From assembly GCA_009840165.1 (NCBI GenBank), contig VXOG01000036.1, forward strand, positions 38,373 through 102,372: a stretch of 64,000 bases of DNA. Direction: 5' to 3'. The translations under genes and the position numbers were made by a program. A model generated the notes under the pieces. The model saw nothing but the letters and a program-made list of their open reading frames with translations, ran no database searches and had not been told where the DNA came from. Each line of letters starts with the position of its first letter. Positions within the stretch are counted from its first letter, which is position 1. This stretch comes from Chloroflexota bacterium. Lineage in GTDB: Bacteria; Chloroflexota; Dehalococcoidia; Lucifugimonadales; UBA3495. Below are positions 52,867-60,473 of the stretch, piece by piece.

Positions 52867-54000
52867 CTAAATGAAGTCCATCTGCTCGAAGGAGCCGTTC
52901 ACGATGGGCTGGGCGTCCAGGCCCATCCACTTCTCCATGATGGTGGAGTACAGGCCGCGGAAGTCGTTGTTGAAGTGCAGGTCGCCCTCCAGCAGCTTGT
53001 TCTCCTCCAGCGACGGGTACTCGCCGTACAGCCCGCCCTTGACCTGTTCACCCACAACGAACGCGACGCCGCCGGAGCCGTGGTCGGTGCCGGAGCCGTT
53101 GTCATGCACGCGGCGCCCGAACTCGGTGAAGACCAGCAGGATGACGTTGTCGCCAGCGTTGTGCTCCTTCAGGTCGTCGTAGAAGTCGGCGACGGCGTTG
53201 GAGGTCTCAGTCCACAGGCGGGTGTGGTTGGCCAACTCTCCGGCGTGGGTGTCGAAGCTGTTGTACGGCGCGGTGGTGTAGAGCACCCGGGTGCCGAACC
53301 CGGCCAGGTGGGTCTGCGCGATGTTGCGCATGTACTGGCCGACCGTGTCGCCGCCGTACTCCACCGAGGAGGAATACATCTGGGGAGCGGTGCTCAGGAT
53401 GTCCGCGCCTTCCAGCGCGTCCAGGCCGGTCTGGGCGAAGTAGTCCAGCACCGGGCCCTGGCCCAGCATCGGCGAATAGACGCGGGAGAACACGTCCAGC
53501 GCCTTGGTGCGCTGTTCCTCAATCTCGATGCCGGTCAGCACGCCGTAGGTCTCCAGGTTGCCCACGGAGGCAACGGGGACGCCCGGGGCCACCAGCGACC
53601 GGGGCAGGCCGCGGCCGAAGTTCACGCCGGTCAGCACGTTGGTCTTCTCAGGGTCCAGGTCGCGCACGGCGCGGCCCAGCCAACCCTCGTCGCCAACCTT
53701 GTCCGGCTCGCAGGTGTGCCAGATGTCCATGGAGCGGAAGTGGGACCGGCTGGGGTTGGGATAGCCCACGCCCTGGATGACGGCGACCTTGCCCTCATCG
53801 TACAGGCGCTTCATCGGCCCCATGGCCGGGTTGAACCCGATGTAGTCGTTGATCGGCAGAACCTGGTCAACAGGTATCCGCACGTTGGGTCGGTTGTCCA
53901 GGTACAGGGGGTCGCCGTAGGGGACGATGGTGTTCAGCGCATCGTTGCCCCCGGACAGCTGGAGTACCACCAGCACCGGATCTTTCTTGGTAGCTGTCAT
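52867..54000 (-). CDS. DUF1501-family protein
   Basis: The 377-residue protein has the sulfatase-like DUF1501 pattern: VLVVLQLSGGNDALNTIVPYGDPLY at the N-terminus, YNSFDTHAGELANHTRLW in the middle, and VILLVFTEFGRRVHDNGSGTDHGSGGVAFVVGEQVKGGLYG, which holds the likely metal-binding residues. Many homologues have a Tat signal; none is present here. It pairs with DUF1800, as is usual. The function is unknown. Confidence 0.92.
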   Translation of the reverse strand: MTATKKDPVLVVLQLSGGNDALNTIVPYGDPLYLDNRPNVRIPVDQVLPINDYIGFNPAMGPMKRLYDEGKVAVIQGVGYPNPSRSHFRSMDIWHTCEPDKVGDEGWLGRAVRDLDPEKTNVLTGVNFGRGLPRSLVAPGVPVASVGNLETYGVLTGIEIEEQRTKALDVFSRVYSPMLGQGPVLDYFAQTGLDALEGADILSTAPQMYSSSVEYGGDTVGQYMRNIAQTHLAGFGTRVLYTTAPYNSFDTHAGELANHTRLWTETSNAVADFYDDLKEHNAGDNVILLVFTEFGRRVHDNGSGTDHGSGGVAFVVGEQVKGGLYGEYPSLEENKLLEGDLHFNNDFRGLYSTIMEKWMGLDAQPIVNGSFEQMDFI

Positions 54001-54016
54001 ATCTTTCCCCCTTCTG

Positions 54017-55423
54017 TTACTCGAACAGGTACTCGGTGGTGGCCACGATGGACTGGAGCATCTGCCCGACGCGCGTGCCGAACTCGTCGCTGCCGGTACG
54101 CAACTCGCCTTCGCTGTCCGCCAGGGCGACCAGCTCGTTGCGGGTCACGTCGGCCAGCTGGTAGTGGCCGAGCAACTGCAAGCAGCCGTCCACCAGTTGC
54201 TCGGACGAAATGGTGTCGCCCTGCGCGCCGAGGCGGTTGATGATGGCCTGCACGCCGCGATGGGAGGTGTCGCCCACGGCGTCGGCGGTGAAGTTGATGC
54301 GCTCTACCAGGGTGCCGCTGTCGATCCACTCGCGGCCGGTGTGCCAGCCTTCCACCGTCGGCGGGTTCAGCAGGTCCTGACCCATGTAGCGGATGGTGAG
54401 CGTCATGGCGTTGAGACCGGGCCTGGGCATGTCGAAGTCCCCGACCAGGCGCATGGTGCCCACGACGGTCTCGGTGGGGCTCTTGACCTTCTCGAATTGG
54501 GCGTTCTTGAAGAAGTCCGAGTTGAACAGCACCCGCAGCATGGAGCGGATGTCGTAGCCGGAGCGGAAGTACTCGTCTTCCAGCATCTTGATGGCTTCGG
54601 GATCGCGCGGCGGCGTGTTCTGCCAGGCGGGAACCTGCGGCTCGTCGGCGACGAAGAAGTTGTACATGTGCCGGGCGACGAACCGGGCGGCGGCGGGCTG
54701 CCGGGCGACGATCTTGACGATGTCCTCGCCGTTGAAGTTGCCGGTCTCACCGAGGAAGGTCTTTTCGCCGTAGTCATGGTCCGACGGGTCGTAGATGAAC
54801 GCTGCCTCGTACTTGCCGTAGGGGTACCGGGGGATGGAGTTGGTAACCGTCCAGCCGGTGAAGGCGCGGGCGGCTTCCTTGACGTCATCCTCGGAGTAGT
54901 TGGCGTTGCCGTCCATTCCGACGCCCAGGGAGAACAGTTCCAGGAGCTCGCGGCCCCAGTTCTCGTTGATGGCGTCCTTGTGGCTCATGCAGTTGTCCAG
55001 GTAGAACACCATGGCCGGGTCCGTGGACAGCCCCATGAGCAGCTCTTCAAAGTTGCCGAACCCCAGGGTGCGGAACATGTCGAGCTCGATGTTCTGCTGC
55101 TTGGGATACTCGCACTTGGCGTGGCCGGTGCAGAAGATGTGATGCCAGAACAGCGCGATCTTCTCCTCCAGCGGACGCTTGGTGTTGATCATCCGGTAGG
55201 TCCACTCTTCCTGCTGGCCCTCAAGCCCGGCCTTGGAAACCCACTGGGGCTGGTAGCGCATCAGGATGTCGTCCTGGATGGCCGGCTGGCTTTCCGGGTG
55301 CAGCAGTTCTTCGACGGTGGCCTCGTAGCCCTTGGCGGCGCGCGCCTCGAGCTCCTCGTACGACGCTCCGAACCCGGCTCGGCGCATGAGGTGAGCCATC
55401 AAGGCAATGTCTTGTTCAGCCAT
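54017..55423 (-). CDS. DUF1800-family protein
   Basis: The 468-residue protein has the DUF1800 pattern: IALMAHLMRRAGFGASYEELEARAAKGYEATVEELLHPE, KIALFWHHIFCTGHAKC, NWGRELLELFSLGVGMDGNANYSEDDVKEAARAFTGWTV and VARHMYNFFVADEP. It is the first gene of the DUF1800-DUF1501-NHL set, with an AGGAGG ribosome site. Such pairs are common in Planctomycetes, Chloroflexota and others; the role is unknown, possibly in polysaccharide or cell-envelope processing. Confidence 0.92.
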   Translation of the reverse strand: MAEQDIALMAHLMRRAGFGASYEELEARAAKGYEATVEELLHPESQPAIQDDILMRYQPQWVSKAGLEGQQEEWTYRMINTKRPLEEKIALFWHHIFCTGHAKCEYPKQQNIELDMFRTLGFGNFEELLMGLSTDPAMVFYLDNCMSHKDAINENWGRELLELFSLGVGMDGNANYSEDDVKEAARAFTGWTVTNSIPRYPYGKYEAAFIYDPSDHDYGEKTFLGETGNFNGEDIVKIVARQPAAARFVARHMYNFFVADEPQVPAWQNTPPRDPEAIKMLEDEYFRSGYDIRSMLRVLFNSDFFKNAQFEKVKSPTETVVGTMRLVGDFDMPRPGLNAMTLTIRYMGQDLLNPPTVEGWHTGREWIDSGTLVERINFTADAVGDTSHRGVQAIINRLGAQGDTISSEQLVDGCLQLLGHYQLADVTRNELVALADSEGELRTGSDEFGTRVGQMLQSIVATTEYLFE

Positions 55424-55683
55424 TATTTACCTCCTGATCGCGTGTCTTTGGCATGGCCCGGCGGCCACGCACAGGCGGTGACGAATTCCGCTCAACTTCT
55501 GCGCCTGGAAGACATAAATCGGTAACCATTCCAAGCGTGTCCTGAATGTTGGCAGCATTTCGTCGATTGTGCCGCAATGCTATCCCTAATGGCCCAAAAC
55601 GTCAATGTTTTTATCACCAAATAACCATTTGGAGTTTGGTGGGTTTTTCGGCCGGAGAGTCGTCAATGCGTTCAGATAACTTG

Positions 55684-55715
55684 ATGTAAATCATATCAAT
55701 TGATATGATTTACAT
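55684..55715. promoter_or_regulatory. Perfect 32-nt AT-rich palindrome upstream of nirK, candidate operator
   Basis: The left half ATGTAAATCATATCAA is followed at once by its exact reverse complement. It lies 73 bases before the nirK ATG, in a 364-base divergent region between DUF1800 and nirK that is AT-richer than the genes and has no ORF of note. The centre (ATCAATTGAT) carries FNR-like half sites in the wrong order for a standard FNR box. There is no T-run, so it is not a terminator. Confidence 0.6.
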
Positions 55716-55787
55716 TGCGCCAACGCTGAGTATCAATACCATAGCTCGGCGTCGGCAAGGGAGTGAGCAATAACCTATCGAAACCGG

Positions 55788-57020
55788 ATGCTTCCCGGAG
55801 TGCGAACGAGTACGCTGACGCTGCTGGCAGCAGTAACGCTGATGATCTTCATCCTGGCATGTCGCGGCGGCGACCCCGCGGCTACCGCTACACCCGCATT
55901 TTCGCTGCCCACCGCGCTGCCCAGCCCGGAGGCCGCTCCCGCCGGCGGCGGAGCGGAAGCCACGGCGGCGCGAACCTCCACTTACTGGGACGGCCCCACC
56001 ACCTGGGAACCCGAGGACGTGAGCGGACTGGAACGGGTGACCCAGGAACTGGTCGCTCCGCCCTTCCTGCCCGAGCATGAGCAGACCTACAGCGGCGAGC
56101 CCAGGGTGGTTGAGGTGAACATGGTGGTGGAAGAGAAGGAAATCGAGGTCGCCCCCGGCGCGTTCATGTGGGCGTTCACGTTCAATGGCACGGTGCCCGG
56201 CCCCATCATCGTGGTGCATGAGGGCGACTACGTGGAGATGACCCTGTCCAACCCGTCCGACAACGGGCTGCTCCACAACATCGACTTCCACTCGTCCGTG
56301 GGCGCGCTCGGAGGCGGCTCGCTGACCCAGGTGGGGCCGGGCCAGGAAGTGGTGCTGCGATTCCGCGCGGTGAAACCCGGCGTATTCGTCTATCATTGCG
56401 CTCCCGGCGGCACCATGGTGCCCTGGCACGTTACCCACGGCATGAACGGCGCCATCATGGTGCTCCCCCGCGATGGCCTGAAGGACCCGGCCGGCAATCC
56501 CCTGCGCTACGACCGCGCCTACTACATCGGCGAGCAGGACTACTACCTGCCCCGCAACGCTGACGGAACGTTCAAGCGTTACGAGAACGCAGCCGTATCC
56601 GCGCTGGACGACCTGGAGGCGATGAAAACTCTCGCCCCCACCCACATCGTGTTCAACGGCGTAACCGGCGCATTGCAGGGAGAAGGCCAGCTGACCGCTA
56701 ACGTGGGCGAGAACGTGCTGATCGTCCACTCCCAGGCCAACCGGCAATCGTATCCCCACCTCATCGGCGGCCACGGCGATTACGTGTGGGAACGGGGCGG
56801 CTTCAACGACCCGCCGGAACTGGACCTGGAAACCTGGGTGATCGCCGCCGGCTCCGCCGGGGCCTCTATCCACACCATTCGCCAGCCGGGTACCTACGTG
56901 TACCTGTCCCACAACCTCATCGAGGCGTTTGCCTACGACGCCAAGGCAATCCTGGTGGCCGAAGGCGAATGGAACAACGACCTGATGGAGCAGGTCAAAC
57001 CGCCGGGGCCGATCCAGTAG
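55788..57020 (+). CDS. nirK: Copper-containing nitrite reductase (lipoprotein form)
   Basis: NirK reduces nitrite to nitric oxide. The 410-residue protein has a lipoprotein signal ([14 protein letters not shown]), a Pro/Ala-rich linker, then two cupredoxin domains. Copper ligands fit: NIDFHSSVG (Asp and His of the active site), [27 protein letters not shown] (Cys, His, Met of type 1 copper and a type 2 His), and [10 protein letters not shown] (type 2 His). [11 protein letters not shown] is also conserved. A lipid anchor places it on the outer face of the cell membrane. The start is the ATG at 55788. No nor, nos or nir accessory genes are in the window. Confidence 0.93.
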   Translation: MLPGVRTSTLTLLAAVTLMIFILACRGGDPAATATPAFSLPTALPSPEAAPAGGGAEATAARTSTYWDGPTTWEPEDVSGLERVTQELVAPPFLPEHEQTYSGEPRVVEVNMVVEEKEIEVAPGAFMWAFTFNGTVPGPIIVVHEGDYVEMTLSNPSDNGLLHNIDFHSSVGALGGGSLTQVGPGQEVVLRFRAVKPGVFVYHCAPGGTMVPWHVTHGMNGAIMVLPRDGLKDPAGNPLRYDRAYYIGEQDYYLPRNADGTFKRYENAAVSALDDLEAMKTLAPTHIVFNGVTGALQGEGQLTANVGENVLIVHSQANRQSYPHLIGGHGDYVWERGGFNDPPELDLETWVIAAGSAGASIHTIRQPGTYVYLSHNLIEAFAYDAKAILVAEGEWNNDLMEQVKPPGPIQ

Positions 57021-57031
57021 CAGTATCGCCG

Positions 57032-57727
57032 CTAATCGGCGTCGAATTCCCGTTCGTCCAGCCGGAACCAGTGGATGGCGCCAGCGTTCACCAGTTCCTG
57101 CACTTCGTGGTCATTGAACACGCTGGCTACTACGGAGTGCGACGGTTGGCCGGTGAACCTGGTAAGAAACGCGGCGTTACGGATGGCCCGGTCAGTGTCT
57201 CGACTGTCCGCAGTGAACGACGCTTCGGCGGCCACATAGTGAGTATCGCCTGCTGCATCGGTTCCCGCAAGCACCATGTCCGCAGCGTAGAAGCTCCTTC
57301 TTTGACCGAATTCTATCTCGTTCGCCATACCGGAATCGCGCACAAGGCGAGTAAGATCGCTGCGTTGCAGTATGTCGACGAAGTCCAGTTGCAACAAATC
57401 CAGGATCGTTTCGTGGTGGTCTCTGAGTACGCGCCGCGCCACGTTTCCCTTCAGGACGCCGATGTTGGTTTCGATGCGGGCTATGTTGGTTTCAATGCGT
57501 GCGAGGGTAGCATCGACCCTGGCGTTAATTATCTTCTGGTCCTCGTTGAACCTCTTCTGGTCCTCGATGAACCCCTCAACGTAGGCGGCAAACCGGGCGA
57601 AGCGTTCGGGAAGTTCCAGCAGTTCCTTGCTCAACAGTTGCCGGCGCACCTCAGCACGGAACTCCGGGTCGTCTTGCAACGCCCGTAGAAAGCGAGTTCG
57701 TTCTGCTGGACTCATGGCTGTGCTCAT
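57032..57727 (-). CDS. Coiled-coil protein with putative PD-(D/E)XK-like domain
   Basis: The 231-residue protein has a charged helical N-terminus with a repeated heptad-like stretch (RIETNIARIETNIG) followed by a compact domain. The segment YVAAEASFTADSRDTDRAIRNAAFL resembles the E-x-S region of DUF3782-type nuclease-fold proteins of cyanobacteria and Chloroflexota. Catalytic residues are not certain. It converges with nirK, 11 bases apart. It might be an orphan nuclease-fold protein; the function is unknown. Confidence 0.6.
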   Translation of the reverse strand: MSTAMSPAERTRFLRALQDDPEFRAEVRRQLLSKELLELPERFARFAAYVEGFIEDQKRFNEDQKIINARVDATLARIETNIARIETNIGVLKGNVARRVLRDHHETILDLLQLDFVDILQRSDLTRLVRDSGMANEIEFGQRRSFYAADMVLAGTDAAGDTHYVAAEASFTADSRDTDRAIRNAAFLTRFTGQPSHSVVASVFNDHEVQELVNAGAIHWFRLDEREFDAD

Positions 57728-57778
57728 GGTTCGGAACCCCGGCTGGAAAATTATAGCATTGCCGGGGTTTCGTTTGCC

Positions 57779-58891
57779 TTACCGAAAATCCGCGTGAGCC
57801 GGGAACGCCGCCAGCAACGGCGACACCGTGTCGATGGTCGCCGTGCCGATGCTCTCTATGTCGGGGCAACCGCACATCCCCATGGTGGCGTCCAGTTCGT
57901 CGCGCAGCATCTCCAGCACGGCCCGTACCCCGGCCTCGCCGTCCACCGCCAGGCCCCAGAACAGCGGGCGTCCCATCAGCACTGCGCGCGCTCCCAGGGC
58001 GATGGCCTTGAAAATGTCGGTGCCCCGGCGGATGCCGCCGTCCAGGTACACCTCGGCGTTGCCGTCCACCGCGCGCACCACCTCCGGCAGCACCTCGATG
58101 GTCGCCGGCGTGGTGTCCAGGTAGCGGCCGCCGTGATTCGACACGATGACGCCCTTCGCGCCGTTTTCCGCTGACAGTCTGCCGTCCTCGCCGGCCATGA
58201 TGCCCTTCACCACCACGGGCAGGTTGATGCTGGACGCGAACCATTCCAGGTCGTCCCACGTCGAAGCCACGTCGCGGATGTCGCTGGGCCCGGCAGGAGC
58301 GTCGGCGGCAAACTTCCAGCTGTGGGTGCCCAGGTCAAGCTGTGCGTAGTTGGGCGACTCCGCGCCCACGTAGTCGTTGCGGATGTTGCGCTCGCGCTTG
58401 GGCTTGATCTTGGCGTCCAGCGTCATGCAGATGGCCGAATACCCGGCCTCTTCCGCCCGGGCGGCCATCTCCAGCGTCAGGCCCCGGTCCTTGAAGAAAT
58501 ACTGTTGGAACCAGATGGGGCCGGTGGCTGATGCCGCCACGTCCTCCAGCGTCCGCGCCGCGTGGGAGCTGAGCACCATGAGCGTGCCGGCCGCGCCCGC
58601 CGCTTTCACCGATGCGCTCTCCGCCTCCGGGTGGGCCGCCTCGTGATTGCCGGCCGGGTCCAGCATGAGGGGCAGGGAAATCTCCTGGCCCAGCACGGAG
58701 GTCGCCATGCTGCGCTGTTCCACGTCCACCATCATGCGCGGGCGCAGCATGATGGAGTCGTAGGCCGCGCGGGTGCGCCGGATGGTGATCTCGTCCGTCG
58801 CGCCCCCGGCTATGAAATCGTAGTGTCCCTTCTCGATGCGCTCCCTGGCAATCTCTTCATACTCAAAAATGTTCACGGGATCTGCAGCCAT
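57779..58891 (-). CDS. FMN-dependent alpha-hydroxy-acid oxidizing protein
   Basis: The 370-residue flavoenzyme belongs to the lactate/glycolate oxidase family. Visible motifs are YDFIAGGATDEITIRRTRAAYD, IMLRPRMMVDV, the FMN and catalytic-His region VVVKGIMAGEDG..GVIVSNHGGRYLD, and VYLDGGIRRGTDIFKAIALGARAVLMGRP. It oxidises a 2-hydroxy acid to the keto acid. The ATG at 58891 (MAADPVNIFEYE) with GAGAGG about 10 bases before is preferred; the ORF-track start lies in a repeat. The amidohydrolase gene is next upstream on the same strand. Confidence 0.93.
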   Translation of the reverse strand: MAADPVNIFEYEEIARERIEKGHYDFIAGGATDEITIRRTRAAYDSIMLRPRMMVDVEQRSMATSVLGQEISLPLMLDPAGNHEAAHPEAESASVKAAGAAGTLMVLSSHAARTLEDVAASATGPIWFQQYFFKDRGLTLEMAARAEEAGYSAICMTLDAKIKPKRERNIRNDYVGAESPNYAQLDLGTHSWKFAADAPAGPSDIRDVASTWDDLEWFASSINLPVVVKGIMAGEDGRLSAENGAKGVIVSNHGGRYLDTTPATIEVLPEVVRAVDGNAEVYLDGGIRRGTDIFKAIALGARAVLMGRPLFWGLAVDGEAGVRAVLEMLRDELDATMGMCGCPDIESIGTATIDTVSPLLAAFPAHADFR

Positions 58892-58921
58892 GCTGGTAAC
58901 CTCTCTTGCGTTGATAAATAC

Positions 58922-58950
58922 CGTCATTCCCGCGAAAGCGGGAATCCAGC
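58922..58950. repeat. GTCATTCC-family hairpin
   Basis: CGTCATTCCCGCGAAAGCGG plus GAATCCAGC, a single hairpin copy in the 70-base gap between the amidohydrolase and FMN-oxidase genes, identical over its core to the left end of the element at 29532. Confidence 0.85.
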
Positions 58951-58961
58951 GTCCGAAATCG

Positions 58962-59792
58962 TTAGGCGTCCGGCGCCTTCAGCATGGGCCAGAAGGTGGC
59001 GGCGGCCCCGCCCATCATCCAGTCCAGATCCTCGGCGGACAGCCACGGCAGCGCCGTCTTGCCCAGTGTCACCTGTCCCGCGAAACCGCCCGCCCGCGAC
59101 GATGGGAAGTTGGAACCCCACATCATCCGTCGCGGTGTGAACGCTTCAACTACTCGTCGGAACATATCCTTGCCGGCGTCGTCCAGTTCGGCGTAGGGGC
59201 CCAGGCTGGTGCTGGAATAGCGCAGGTGGGCGTTGGGCAGCGTGGCCAGTTCCTCCAGCGCGACGGTCATGCCCGGCTTGTCGTCGGAGCCGCTCCAGCC
59301 CGCGAAGTGGTCGGGCGCAAACCGGACGTTGGGATGACGCGCGCCGATGTTCCGCATACGGTTCACCCGGTCCGCCGTGCCGCCGCCGCCGATGGAGATG
59401 GGGACGCCCAGCGACGCGGCCCGTTCCCAAATCGCGTCGCAGCGGGAGTCGTCGGGTTCGGCCTGGCTTTGCAGGCGCACGCCCCACATGCCGCGCTCAT
59501 TGGTCCAGTACGATAGCAGGTCTGCCGCGTCTGGCGCCGCCGGATCCAGGATGCCCACGGCCACCGTGCGCGGAGCGTATTGCAACGCACTGTCGCACTG
59601 GTAGGAGTTGTCCAGGCCGTAGGTGCCGTTGGGCTGCACCAGGGTGGCGCACTCCACGCCGGCCGCGTCCATCTCGGCGATCAGGTCCTCCACGTTGTTG
59701 CTGACTTCAAGCGACCACCCCGTAGCGTCGGGATGGAGCGGGTGCGCGACCCTGTCGCTGTTGACCACGTGGGTATGAGTGTCGATTATCAT
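58962..59792 (-). CDS. Amidohydrolase-family (TIM-barrel) hydrolase or decarboxylase
   Basis: The 276-residue protein starts MIIDTHTHVVNSDRVAHPLHP with the HxH metal site of amidohydrolase_2 enzymes. It continues with AEMDAAGVECATLVQPNGTYGLDNSYQCDSAL, FAPDHFAGW (metal His) and MMWGSNFPSSRAG. The ORF-track start is 129 residues upstream and lacks family character; the ATG at 59792 is chosen. Members hydrolyse lactones such as 2-pyrone-4,6-dicarboxylate or decarboxylate aromatic acids. The substrate is unknown. Confidence 0.9.
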   Translation of the reverse strand: MIIDTHTHVVNSDRVAHPLHPDATGWSLEVSNNVEDLIAEMDAAGVECATLVQPNGTYGLDNSYQCDSALQYAPRTVAVGILDPAAPDAADLLSYWTNERGMWGVRLQSQAEPDDSRCDAIWERAASLGVPISIGGGGTADRVNRMRNIGARHPNVRFAPDHFAGWSGSDDKPGMTVALEELATLPNAHLRYSSTSLGPYAELDDAGKDMFRRVVEAFTPRRMMWGSNFPSSRAGGFAGQVTLGKTALPWLSAEDLDWMMGGAAATFWPMLKAPDA

Positions 59793-59925
59793 GGCGTAAC
59801 TCCTGCGGTCCGGTGCGTAAATCTCGTTAGATGCGTAACTCCAGTACGGGTTGATGAAACGGACACGCGCCATTCTACGACATCCGCCGAGAACCGGGAG
59901 CCTGCTTACAGCCCGGACGAGACAC

Positions 59926-59954
59926 AAAAAAGCCGGCGCATGTAGAGCGCCGGC
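59926..59954 (-). terminator. Rho-independent terminator of rpsT
   Basis: On the minus strand GCCGGCGC and GCGCCGGC pair around a 7-base loop and are followed at once by six T residues, about 50 bases after the rpsT stop. Confidence 0.9.
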
Positions 59955-60006
59955 GCGTTGCTGGAGACTTGAGATCGGATATGCGGAACTGGCTCGAACT
60001 GCGTGG

Positions 60007-60261
60007 CTACTCCGCCTGGACGCGATTGAGGGCGGCGGCGAGGCGGGCCTTGCGACGCGATGCGTTGTTCTTGTGTAGCACTCCCTTGCGGGCGGCGATG
60101 TCCAACTGGCGCATGGCTTTGAGTACTTCTTCTTCCGATTCCGGCGCTCCGGCGGCGATGGCGCGGCGCGCGCGGCCAATGGCGGTACGGGTAGCGCGGC
60201 GCACGCTCAGGTTGCGCGCGTAGCGTTTCACGGATTGGCGGTGGGCCTTCTGTGCAGGCAA
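60007..60261 (-). CDS. rpsT: 30S ribosomal protein S20
   Basis: S20 is a small basic protein that binds 16S rRNA early in 30S assembly. The 84-residue sequence is a helical bundle with the S20 pattern: QKAHRQSVKRYARNLSVRRATRTAIGRARRAI, then LDIAARKGVLHKNNASRRKARLAAALNRV. The start is a TTG at 60261 (MPAQKAHRQS) with AGGAG 8 bases before it; the ORF-track ATG 24 codons upstream has no family fit. A clear terminator follows. TTG starts are known for S20 in other bacteria, where they limit its synthesis. Confidence 0.95.
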   Translation of the reverse strand: MPAQKAHRQSVKRYARNLSVRRATRTAIGRARRAIAAGAPESEEEVLKAMRQLDIAARKGVLHKNNASRRKARLAAALNRVQAE

Positions 60262-60340
60262 GGGAACGGCTCCTGTAATCTGTTTCTTTGATTTGCAGGC
60301 TAAGATGTTATCAAAAGACAAACCAAATGTCATCCGTTAG

Positions 60341-60369
60341 TTGACAATACCCGCCCCGTTGCGGACAAT
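60341..60369 (+). promoter_or_regulatory. Candidate sigma70-type promoter for groEL
   Basis: TTGACA and GACAAT are 17 bases apart, about 105 bases before the groEL ATG, in the divergent region between rpsT and groEL. No CIRCE inverted repeat (TTAGCACTC-N9-GAGTGCTAA) is present, so HrcA control is not indicated. Confidence 0.5.
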
Positions 60370-60473
60370 TGAAACGCCAAACTCCGCGCGATCCCATCGC
60401 TTCCATTCGAGACATATCGTCACGTGTTGCCGAATCGCGCGCGTCAATTTGCCGAGTCCGGAGGATTCCCGCA

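Noticed and set aside
53927-55525. 532-residue plus-strand ORF opposite DUF1800
   Set aside because: This is an antisense shadow with no family features.
55684-55715. Standard FNR/NNR box upstream of nirK
   Set aside because: The half sites in the palindrome are in the inverse order (ATCAATTGAT) to TTGAT-N4-ATCAA, so a classic FNR box is not present.
60270-60473. CIRCE element or groES gene upstream of groEL
   Set aside because: No TTAGCACTC/GAGTGCTAA dyad and no ~95-residue groES-like ORF are present in the interval.
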